NCBI GenBank assembly: GCA_028872015.1
Contig: JAGWLO010000001.1
Coordinates: forward strand, 1-64,000
Direction of reading: 5' to 3'
DNA from: Burkholderiales bacterium
GTDB taxonomy: Bacteria > Pseudomonadota > Gammaproteobacteria > Burkholderiales > Burkholderiaceae_C
DNA length: 64,000 bases
The notes below the pieces were generated by a model. That model saw only the letters and a list, made by a program, of their open reading frames with translations. It did not search any database and had not been told where the DNA came from. A program made the position numbers and the translations under genes. Positions 57,641 to 64,000 of the stretch are shown one piece after another; within the stretch, counting starts at the first letter, position 1, and each line of letters begins with the position of its first letter.

Positions 57641-58821
57641 AGCCGCTGGCCGTCACCGACTACACGCTGGTCACGGCGCTGGGCGCGGGCCGCGCGGCCA
57701 CGCTGGCGGCGCTGCAGGCCGGGCGCAGCGGCCTGGCGCAACAGGACTTCGAGACCGCGCGCATCGGCGCCTGGCTGGGCGTGGTGGCCGAGGTCGACGG
57801 GGTGGCCCTGGACCCGGCGCTGGCCGCCCACGACTGCCGCAACAACCGGCTGGCCGAGCTGGGCCTGCGCGCCGACGGCTTCGGCGCCAGCGTGCGCGCC
57901 GCCGCGGCGCGCTGGGGCGCGGCGCGGGTGGGCGTGTTCCTGGGCACCAGCACCTCGGGCATCCTGCAGACCGAGATCGCCTACCGCCACCGCGACCCCG
58001 CCACCGGCGCGCTGCCGGCGGGGCTGCGCTACGCCACCACCCACAACACCTACTCGGTGGCGGGCTACGTGCGCGCCGCGCTCGGGCTGCAGGGGCCGTC
58101 GTACGTGGTCTCCACCGCCTGTTCGTCCAGCGCCAAGGTGTTTGCGGCCGGGGCGCGGATGATCGCGCTCGGACTGGTCGATGCCGCGGTGGTGGGCGGC
58201 GTGGACAGCCTGTGCATGACCACGCTGTACGGCTTCAAGTCGCTGGAGCTGCTGTCGGCCGACATCTGCCGCCCCTGGGACGCGCAGCGCGCCGGCCTCT
58301 CGCTGGGCGAGGGTGCGGCCTTCGCGCTGCTCGAGCGCGAGCCACGGCGCGTGGCGGCCTGGCTGCGCGGCACCGGCGAGAGCAGCGACGGCCACCACAT
58401 GAGCAGCCCGCACCCCGAAGGCGCCGGCGCCGCGGCGGCCATGCACGCGGCGCTGCAATCGGCCGGCCTGCAGCCCGCCGACGTCGACTACCTCAACCTG
58501 CACGGCACCGGCACGCCGGGCAACGACGCGGCCGAAGACCGGGCGGTGTGCGGCGTGTTCGGCCGCGCCCTGCCCTGCAGCAGCACCAAGGGCGCCACCG
58601 GCCACACGCTGGGCGCGGCCGGCGGCGTCGAGGCGGCGATCGCGATGCTGGCGCTCCAGCACGGCTGGGCGCCCGCCGGGCTGAACCTGCGCCGGATCGA
58701 CCCCGCACTGCAGGCGAACTACCTGCGCCAGCCGCGCGCGCAGCGGCTGGAGGTGGTGGCCAGCAATTCGTTCGGCTTCGGCGGCAGCAACGCCTGCCTG
58801 CTGTTCGGGGCGGCCGCATGA
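57637..58821 (+). CDS. Beta-ketoacyl-ACP synthase of the polyene operon
   Basis: A 394-residue ketosynthase with the complete Cys-His-His triad: VVSTACSSSAKVFAAGA (Cys about 165), NLHGTGTPGNDAAED (His about 288), and STKGATGHTLGAAGG (His about 322). This elongates the polyene on the ACP. It is most like the ApeO-type enzyme, which in E. coli works with the ApeC chain length factor; such a partner is encoded next here. ATGA overlaps join it to the methyltransferase and to the partner gene. Confidence 0.92.
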   Translation: MKPLAVTDYTLVTALGAGRAATLAALQAGRSGLAQQDFETARIGAWLGVVAEVDGVALDPALAAHDCRNNRLAELGLRADGFGASVRAAAARWGAARVGVFLGTSTSGILQTEIAYRHRDPATGALPAGLRYATTHNTYSVAGYVRAALGLQGPSYVVSTACSSSAKVFAAGARMIALGLVDAAVVGGVDSLCMTTLYGFKSLELLSADICRPWDAQRAGLSLGEGAAFALLEREPRRVAAWLRGTGESSDGHHMSSPHPEGAGAAAAMHAALQSAGLQPADVDYLNLHGTGTPGNDAAEDRAVCGVFGRALPCSSTKGATGHTLGAAGGVEAAIAMLALQHGWAPAGLNLRRIDPALQANYLRQPRAQRLEVVASNSFGFGGSNACLLFGAAA

Positions 58822-59645
58822 CCGCGCCCGCCCTGCACGCGGCTGGCGGGAGCGAAGCCGGCGTGATCGACGTCGGCGTCACCGGCATCGGCCTGCTCGG
58901 CCCCGGCCTGGCCGGCTGGCCGGCGGGCCGGGCCCTGCTGCGCGATCCGGCGGCCTGGCTCGACACGCCCACCGCGGTGCCCGCGCCGCAGCGCCTGCCG
59001 GCGACCGAGCGGCGCCGCGCCGGCGCGCTGGTGAAGGCCGCCGTCGGCGTGGCCGACGAGGCACTGGCGATGGCCGGCCTGGCGCCCGCGGCGCTGGCGA
59101 CCGTGTTCACCTCGTCCACCGGCGACCCGCTGAACTGCCACCTGCTGTGCGAGGCACTGGCCGCGCCCGAGCGGCTGGTCTCGCCCACGCGCTTCACGAA
59201 CTCGGTCCACAACGCGGCGGCCGGCTACTGGCACATCGCCGCGGCCTCGCGCGCGCCGTCCACCAGCCTGGCCGCCTACGACGCCAGCTTCGGCGCCGGC
59301 CTGCTGGAAGCCGCGGTGCAATGCGCGGCCACGCAGGCGCCGGTGCTGCTGGTGGCCTGCGACCTGCCCTACCCCGAGCCGCTGCACGCATTGCGCCCGG
59401 TGGCCGACCTGTTCGCCACCGCCCTGCTGCTGGTGCCGGCCGGGCCGGGCCGGGGCTTGCGCCTGTGGCTGGGCCCCGGGCAGGCCGGCACCGCCTGCGG
59501 CAACGCCTTCGAGACCCTGCGCCAGGCCATCCCCTCGGCGCGCGCGCTGCCGCTGCTGCAGGCGCTGGCGCAGGACGCCGCGGCCGAGTTGTGCCTGGAA
59601 GGCGCGCCGGGGCTCGCCCTGCAGCTGCAGGTGGGGCCGCCATGA
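58818..59645 (+). CDS. Chain-length-factor-like ketosynthase partner (no catalytic Cys)
   Basis: A 275-residue, N-terminal-half ketosynthase-like protein. The region that carries the catalytic Cys in ketosynthases reads RFTNSVHNAAAGYWHIAAA, without Cys, and the C-terminal half with the His residues is short or absent. This matches ApeC-type chain length factors, which form heterodimers with the active ketosynthase and set product length. The short length is normal for the type, so I do not regard it as a broken gene. ATGA overlaps on both sides. Confidence 0.82.
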   Translation: MTAPALHAAGGSEAGVIDVGVTGIGLLGPGLAGWPAGRALLRDPAAWLDTPTAVPAPQRLPATERRRAGALVKAAVGVADEALAMAGLAPAALATVFTSSTGDPLNCHLLCEALAAPERLVSPTRFTNSVHNAAAGYWHIAAASRAPSTSLAAYDASFGAGLLEAAVQCAATQAPVLLVACDLPYPEPLHALRPVADLFATALLLVPAGPGRGLRLWLGPGQAGTACGNAFETLRQAIPSARALPLLQALAQDAAAELCLEGAPGLALQLQVGPP

Positions 59646-60097
59646 ACCCGGCCACGCTCGACCACGCCGGCATCGCCGCACGGATACCCCATGCCGGAGC
59701 GATGTGCCTGCTCGACCGCCTGCTGGCCTGGGATGCGGCGCACATCGTCTGCGGCGCACTGTCGCACCGCGACCCGGCGCATCCGCTGCGCAGCCCGGCC
59801 GGCCTGCTGGCGCCCTGCGGCATCGAGTACGCAGCCCAGGCGATGGCCTTGCACGGCACGCTGAGCGCCGCGCCCGGCACGCCGCCCACGCCGGGCTTTC
59901 TGGCCAGCGTGCGCGGCGTGCGCCTGCTGCGGCCGCGGCTGGACGACGTCGAGGGCGAGCTGCAGGTGCGCGCCGAGCGCATCGCCGGCGACGCCGGCCA
60001 GGCGCTGTACGGCTTCAGCCTGCGCAGCGCGGCCGGCGCGTTGCTGCTCGAGGGCCGCGCCACCGTCATCCTGAACGCGCTGCCCGCCCCGCCATGA
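59642..60097 (+). CDS. Hotdog 3-hydroxyacyl-ACP dehydratase (ApeP-like)
   Basis: A 151-residue hotdog protein with IPHAGAMCLLDRLLAWDAAH (about 15-34, with the catalytic His) and GIEYAAQAMALHGTLSAA. It is like ApeP, one of the two dehydratases that work together in aryl-polyene synthesis; the other, ApeI-like, is fused to the ligase in this operon. It removes water from the 3-hydroxyacyl intermediate to give each new double bond. ATGA overlaps with the preceding and following genes. Confidence 0.85.
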   Translation: MNPATLDHAGIAARIPHAGAMCLLDRLLAWDAAHIVCGALSHRDPAHPLRSPAGLLAPCGIEYAAQAMALHGTLSAAPGTPPTPGFLASVRGVRLLRPRLDDVEGELQVRAERIAGDAGQALYGFSLRSAAGALLLEGRATVILNALPAPP

Positions 60098-60855
60098 GCC
60101 CGAACGACCCACCCCTGCACGGCAAGCGCGCGCTCGTCACCGGCGCCAGCGGCGCCCTGGGCGCAGCCATCGCACGCCGGCTGGCCGCCGACGGCGCCAG
60201 CGTGCTGCTGCACGGCCACTCGCGGCCCCAGGCGCTGCAGGCGCTGGCCGACGAGATCGGCGCCGCCGGCGGCCAGGCGCGGCCTTGCGTGTTCGACCTC
60301 GCCAGCGACAGCGCCTGCGCCGAAGCGGTGGCCGCGATGCTGGCCGACGGGCCGGTGCAGATCGTCGTCAACAACGCCGGCACCCACGACGACGCGGTGT
60401 TCCCCGGCATGAAGCCGGCCCAGTGGCACGGCGTGATCGACATCTCGCTGCACGGCTTCTTCCGCGTCACGCAGCCGCTGCTGCTGCCGATGCTGCGCAC
60501 GCGCTGGGGCCGCATCGTCAACATCTCCTCGGTGGCGGCCCTGGCGGGCAACCGCGGCCAGGTCAACTACGCCGCCGCGAAGGGGGCGCTGAACAGCGCG
60601 ACCAAGGCCCTGGCGCTCGAGGTGGCCAGCCGCGGCGTGACCGTGAACGCGATCGCGCCCGGCATCATCGAGTCGCCCATGGCCACCGGCGCCGGCGCGG
60701 CCTTCGACGCCGAAGCGATCAAGCGCCTGGTGCCCTGCCAGCGCGCGGGCCGGCCCGACGAGGTGGCGGCGCTGGCCGGCTTCCTGTGCAGCGCGGCGGC
60801 GGGCTACGTCACGGGCCAGGTCATCTCGATCAACGGCGGGCTCTACCTCGGGTGA
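60094..60855 (+). CDS. 3-oxoacyl-ACP reductase (SDR, FabG/ApeQ-like)
   Basis: A 253-residue short-chain dehydrogenase: NADPH-binding VTGASGALGAAIARRLA (about 15-31), NNAGTHDDAVF, catalytic Ser in IVNISSVAALAGNRG and Tyr-x3-Lys in VNYAAAKGALNSA. It reduces the 3-keto group on the ACP after each elongation. Last gene of the operon; 56 bp separate it from the next gene. FabG of fatty acid synthesis is the alternative, but the position fixes its role here. Confidence 0.92.
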   Translation: MSPNDPPLHGKRALVTGASGALGAAIARRLAADGASVLLHGHSRPQALQALADEIGAAGGQARPCVFDLASDSACAEAVAAMLADGPVQIVVNNAGTHDDAVFPGMKPAQWHGVIDISLHGFFRVTQPLLLPMLRTRWGRIVNISSVAALAGNRGQVNYAAAKGALNSATKALALEVASRGVTVNAIAPGIIESPMATGAGAAFDAEAIKRLVPCQRAGRPDEVAALAGFLCSAAAGYVTGQVISINGGLYLG

Positions 60856-60911
60856 ATCCGTAGGCCGACCGGGGCCGAACGGCGGCTGATCTACACTGCG
60901 GCGCGCCTGTC

Positions 60912-61394
60912 ATGAGCCCTTCGATCCTGCACCCGATCTTCGGCCAGCGCCGCCTGCTGCGCGGCATCGGGCGGGTGCTCGTCGGCTTCTTGCTGCTCAC
61001 GCAGCTGGCCCTGTCGGGCTACGCCTGCCCGGCCCGGGGGCCGGCGGCGGCCCCCGCCGCCGATGCAGCTGCCCAGCCGGCTGCGATGCCGATGTCGATG
61101 CCGATGGCGACGGCAGCGCCCGGGCCGCACGAACCGGGCTGCGACGGCATGAGCGCCCAGCCCGACGCGCGGTACGCCAACCTGTGCGCCGCGCATTGCC
61201 AGCAGGGCCAGCAGAGCGACCACGCCCCGGCCGCACCGGTGCTGGCCGCGGCCCTGCCGACGGTGCTCTCCCTGAGCCCGCCGCGGCCCGGGCCCGCGCT
61301 GGCGCCGGCGCGGGCCGCCGCCGCAACGGCGGCGGATGCGCTGGCGGCGGCATCGCCGCCGCTGGCCATCCTGCACTGCTGCTGGCGCAACTGA
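60912..61394 (+). CDS. Small Met/Cys/His-containing exported or anchored protein of the Cus region
   Basis: A 160-residue protein with a hydrophobic helix (GRVLVGFLLLTQLALSGYACP, about 20-40) that reads as a signal peptide or lipoprotein/membrane anchor. The remainder is Ala/Pro-rich and carries a Met-rich patch (MPMSMPMATAA), a CDGM, LCAAHCQQGQQSDHA and a terminal ILHCCWRN. Met, Cys and His in such a layout suit copper binding. Small proteins of this sort are common at the head of metal efflux operons in Burkholderiales, but I know no tested function. It starts 150 bp before the outer-membrane factor gene. Confidence 0.65.
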   Translation: MSPSILHPIFGQRRLLRGIGRVLVGFLLLTQLALSGYACPARGPAAAPAADAAAQPAAMPMSMPMATAAPGPHEPGCDGMSAQPDARYANLCAAHCQQGQQSDHAPAAPVLAAALPTVLSLSPPRPGPALAPARAAAATAADALAAASPPLAILHCCWRN

Positions 61395-61544
61395 TCACCC
61401 GCGGCCCCGCGCACTGACGGCACACCGGCCCGGCCGGTGCCGTCTTGCGCCACGGTCGCGCCCCTGTTGCCGCATCCGGGCCCGGCCCGGGGTGTGCCGA
61501 TAGGGGCCGACGCGACCCACCGTGTTTCGTCGCCAGGAGATTCC

Positions 61545-62921
61545 ATGTCCGCGCCTTCCGCCCCTACCCTGTCGCGCCCAGGTGCGCGCCCCGTCGCGCC
61601 GCCGCGGCGCCATTGCCGCCGCGCGGCGGCGGTGCTGCTGGCCACGCTGCTGGCCAGCGGCGGCGCCCGCGCCCAGGCGACACTGAGCCTGGACCAGGCG
61701 CTGCAGCGGGCCGCGCAGCGCTCGCGCCAGCTCGCGTCGCAGGAGGCCGCTGCCAGCAGCGAGCGCGAGCGCGCGGTGGCCGCCGGGCAGCGGCCCGACC
61801 CCACGCTCGAGGTCGGCATCGACAACCTGCCGGTGGACACGCAGGACCGCTTCAGCCTCACGCGCGACTTCATGACGATGCGCACCGTGGGCGTGATGCA
61901 GGAGCTGACGCGCGGCGCCAAGCTCGCGGCCCGCTCGGCGCGCTACGAGCGCGCCGCCGACACCGCGCTGGCCGAGCGCGCGCTGGCGCTGGCGCGGCTG
62001 CGGCGCGACACCGCCGCGGCCTGGTTCGCGCGCTACTACGCCGAACGCGTGCTGGCGCTGGTGCGCCGCCAGCGCGACGAGGCCGTGCTGCAAGTCGATG
62101 CCGCCGAGGCGGCCTACCGCGGCGGCCGCGGCGCGCAGGCCGACGTGTTCGCCGCGCGCTCGGCGGTGGCGCAGATCGACGACCGCATCCTGCAGGCGCA
62201 GCAGCAGGCCGCCAGCGCGCAGACCACCCTCGCGCGCTGGGTGGGGGCGGCAGCGACGCAGCCGCTGGCCGAACCACCGCCGCTGGCCCTGGCGCAGGCC
62301 GATGCTCAGGCCGGTGCGCCTGCCGCCGCTGCGCCGCCGGCGCTGGACCGCCACCCCGAGATCGTGCTGCTGCGGCGCCAGGAGCGCCAGGCCCAGGCCG
62401 ATGCCGCGCTGGCGCGCGCCGACCGCGACCCCGACTGGAGCATCGCGCTGCGCTACAGCCAGCGCGGGCCGGCCTACTCCAACATGGTGTCGGTGAGCCT
62501 GTCGGTCCCGCTGACGCTGGACCGCGCGAACCGGCAGGACCGCGAGCTCGCCGCCCGCCTGGCCACGGTGGAGCAGCTGCGCGACCAGCGCGAAGAGGCT
62601 GCGCGGGCGCTGCAGGCCGAGATCGCGCGCTGGCAGCAGGCGTGGCAGAGCGACCGTGAGCGCCTGGCGCACTACGACCACGCGCTGATCCCGCTGGCGG
62701 CCGAGCGCACGCAGGCGGCCACCGCGGCCTACCGCGGCGGCGGCGGCAGCCTGGCGGCCGTGCTCGACGCGCGCCGCGCCGAGATCGACGTCCGCATCGA
62801 CCGCCTGCGCCTGCAGGCCGACGCCGCCGAGCGCTGGGCCGCGCTCGAGTACCTGGGGCCGGGCGCGATGGCCGGTGCCGACCCCTCCGCCGACCTGGCC
62901 ACCACCCCCCGGGAGCGCTGA
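61545..62921 (+). CDS. cusC: TolC-type outer-membrane factor of a Cu/Ag efflux system (CusC-like)
   Basis: A 458-residue outer-membrane efflux protein with signal peptide (AAAVLLATLLASGGARAQA) and the long helical, Arg/Ala/Gln-rich duplicated body typical of TolC proteins (LDQALQRAAQRSRQLASQEA; the second repeat around AAYRGGGGSLAAVLDARRAE). It would form the exit duct of the pump with CusB and CusA. AGGAGA precedes the ATG at 61545 by 5 bp. No CXXC lipidation site is seen, unlike E. coli CusC. Starts the pump operon with cusB 2 bp downstream. Confidence 0.9.
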   Translation: MSAPSAPTLSRPGARPVAPPRRHCRRAAAVLLATLLASGGARAQATLSLDQALQRAAQRSRQLASQEAAASSERERAVAAGQRPDPTLEVGIDNLPVDTQDRFSLTRDFMTMRTVGVMQELTRGAKLAARSARYERAADTALAERALALARLRRDTAAAWFARYYAERVLALVRRQRDEAVLQVDAAEAAYRGGRGAQADVFAARSAVAQIDDRILQAQQQAASAQTTLARWVGAAATQPLAEPPPLALAQADAQAGAPAAAAPPALDRHPEIVLLRRQERQAQADAALARADRDPDWSIALRYSQRGPAYSNMVSVSLSVPLTLDRANRQDRELAARLATVEQLRDQREEAARALQAEIARWQQAWQSDRERLAHYDHALIPLAAERTQAATAAYRGGGGSLAAVLDARRAEIDVRIDRLRLQADAAERWAALEYLGPGAMAGADPSADLATTPRER

Positions 62922-62923
62922 GC

Positions 62924-64000
62924 ATGACCTCCCGACGCCTGACTTTCATCGCGGCGGCCCTGCTCGCCGCCGTCCTGCTCGGTACCGCCGGCTGGGGCCT
63001 GTACACCGCCGGCGTGCAGCACGGCCGCGGCGCCGCCACCTCCGCCGCCTCCGTCACCTCCGGAGGGCTCGTGGCGGGCGACATCGACCCCGCCAACGGC
63101 AAGCACATCCTGTACTACCACGACCCGATGGTGCCGGCGTCGCGGTTCGACAAGCCCGGCAAGTCGCCCTTCATGGACATGCCGCTGGTGCCGGTGTACG
63201 CCGATGACCGCGGCACAGACAGCGGCAACGGCAACCACAGCGGAGTGCGCGTGAGCCCGCGCATGCGGGAGAGCCTGGGCGTGCGCACCGCGCCGGTGGT
63301 GGAGGGCACGCTGGCGCCGGAAGTCGCGGCCGTGGGCAGCATCGCCTTCGACGAGCGCGAGCAGGCCGTGGTGCAGGCGCGTGCCGGCGGCTGGATCGAG
63401 CGGCTGTACGTGCGTGCCACGCTCGACCGCGTGGCCGCCGGCCAGCCGCTGGCGGATCTGTACGTGCCCGACTGGATCGCGGCGCAGGAGGACTACCTGG
63501 CGCTGCGGCGCATGCCGGGCCCCGACCTCGCGCCCCTGGTGGACGCGGCACGCCAGCGCATGCTGCAGGCGGGCATGAGCGCCGACCAGGTCGCGCTGGT
63601 GGAGCGCAGCGGCCGCACGCAGCCGCGCATCACGCTGCGCGCGCCCATCGGCGGCGTGGTGGTCGAGCTGCAGGCGCGCCAGGGCATGACCGTGATGCCG
63701 GGAACCCCGCTGTTCCGCATCAACGGCCTGGCCACCGTCTGGGCCGATGCGCAGGTGCCCGAGAGCCAGGCCGGGCTGCTGCGGCCGGGTGCACGCGTGC
63801 AGGCCACGAGCCCATCGGCGCCCGGCCGCACGTTCAGCGGCCGGGTGCAGGCCATCCTGCCCGCGGTAGACCCGCGCACCCGCACGCTCACCGCCCGCAT
63901 GGTGCTGGCCAACCCGGGCCATCAGCTCGCCCCGGGCATGTACGTGCAGATGCGGCTGGCCGGCGCCGGCACCGGCCCGGCCCTGCTGGTGCCCAGCGAG
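62924..64000 (+). CDS. cusB: Cu(I)/Ag(I) efflux adaptor CusB, cut by the window edge
   Basis: The first 359 residues of a periplasmic adaptor (membrane fusion protein). A membrane helix (LTFIAAALLAAVLLGTAGWGL) is followed by a heavy-metal-binding segment ILYYHDPMVPASRFDKPGKS PFMDMPLVPVY, nearly identical in layout to that of E. coli CusB, which binds Cu(I) and Ag(I) through Met. The rest is the usual lipoyl/beta-barrel core (VSPRMRESLGVRTAPV; IGGVVVELQARQGMTVMPG). It receives metal from the periplasm and bridges CusA and CusC. The frame is open to the last base; cusA is expected just beyond. Confidence 0.93.
   Translation, partial: MTSRRLTFIAAALLAAVLLGTAGWGLYTAGVQHGRGAATSAASVTSGGLVAGDIDPANGKHILYYHDPMVPASRFDKPGKSPFMDMPLVPVYADDRGTDSGNGNHSGVRVSPRMRESLGVRTAPVVEGTLAPEVAAVGSIAFDEREQAVVQARAGGWIERLYVRATLDRVAAGQPLADLYVPDWIAAQEDYLALRRMPGPDLAPLVDAARQRMLQAGMSADQVALVERSGRTQPRITLRAPIGGVVVELQARQGMTVMPGTPLFRINGLATVWADAQVPESQAGLLRPGARVQATSPSAPGRTFSGRVQAILPAVDPRTRTLTARMVLANPGHQLAPGMYVQMRLAGAGTGPALLVPSE

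Noticed and set aside
58818-59645. Truncated ketosynthase as a pseudogene
   Set aside because: Overlaps with both neighbours, an intact frame and the known existence of Cys-less half ketosynthases in such loci favour a functional partner protein.

Overview
This is a gene-dense, very GC-rich stretch of bacterial chromosome. Core gene content and order (yebC-purD-acyltransferase-hemF-nadD-rsfS-rlmH-maf-rng, long-form argG, IcmF, kynBU, LpxO/Kdo hydroxylase) point to a betaproteobacterium of the order Burkholderiales, probably near the Rubrivivax/Leptothrix/Ideonella group. The placement is inferred from gene content; no 16S or other marker RNA is present. I saw no tRNA, rRNA, CRISPR array, insertion sequence or prophage.

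Layout. 1-10 kb: the 3' end of a TonB-dependent receptor, a large Lhr-type DEXH helicase, a chemoreceptor, a small DUF3185 membrane protein, a DUF429 protein behind a YadGH-like ABC exporter, and an R. etli-type asparaginase. 10-19.6 kb: a small exported protein, argG, a fused osmoprotectant binding protein/permease, a VapBC-like toxin-antitoxin pair with its own operator, aconitase, a periplasmic thioredoxin-fold protein and mutL. 19.7-25.1 kb: a two-gene unit pairing a haem-oxygenase-fold diiron protein with an RpfF-type (DSF synthase) crotonase, a cupin, and the fused isobutyryl-CoA mutase icmF preceded by a perfect 20-bp palindrome. 25-33 kb: coaX, a hybrid histidine kinase, a CBS protein, kynB-kynU followed by a decayed kynA remnant, a Nu-class glutathione transferase and aminopeptidase P. 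33-36.6 kb: a lipopolysaccharide-decorating group (Kdo hydroxylase, LpxO lipid A hydroxylase, lauroyl-type acyltransferase) beside a CHRD-domain protein. 36.6-45 kb: a long minus-strand housekeeping run with overlapping or abutting genes. 45-49 kb: a periplasmic sugar (sorbosone-type) dehydrogenase with a cytochrome c, and a HerA-like ATPase with a DUF4188 protein.

49.1-60.9 kb holds the main specialised-metabolism locus: twelve plus-strand genes, mostly joined by 4-bp ATGA/TTGA overlaps, that form an aryl-polyene-like system. It contains an acyl carrier protein, a COG4648 membrane protein, an AMP-ligase fused to a hotdog dehydratase, an acyltransferase, a LolA-like carrier, an MMPL exporter, a NodB-type deacetylase, a methyltransferase, a ketosynthase, a chain-length-factor-like partner without the catalytic Cys, a second dehydratase and a ketoreductase. 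The likely product is a membrane-anchored conjugated polyene. Several parts of the described E. coli/Vibrio loci (second ACP, second ketosynthase, thioesterase) are absent, and the deacetylase is an extra. The window ends in a CusC-CusB type Cu(I)/Ag(I) efflux operon, cut at the right edge inside cusB and preceded by a small Met/Cys/His-containing exported or anchored protein.

The most interesting observations are the diiron-protein/RpfF pair, the compact polyene operon with its ligase-dehydratase fusion and deacetylase, the kynA remnant behind intact kynBU, the palindrome in front of icmF, and the divergent pair of lipid A and Kdo hydroxylases.
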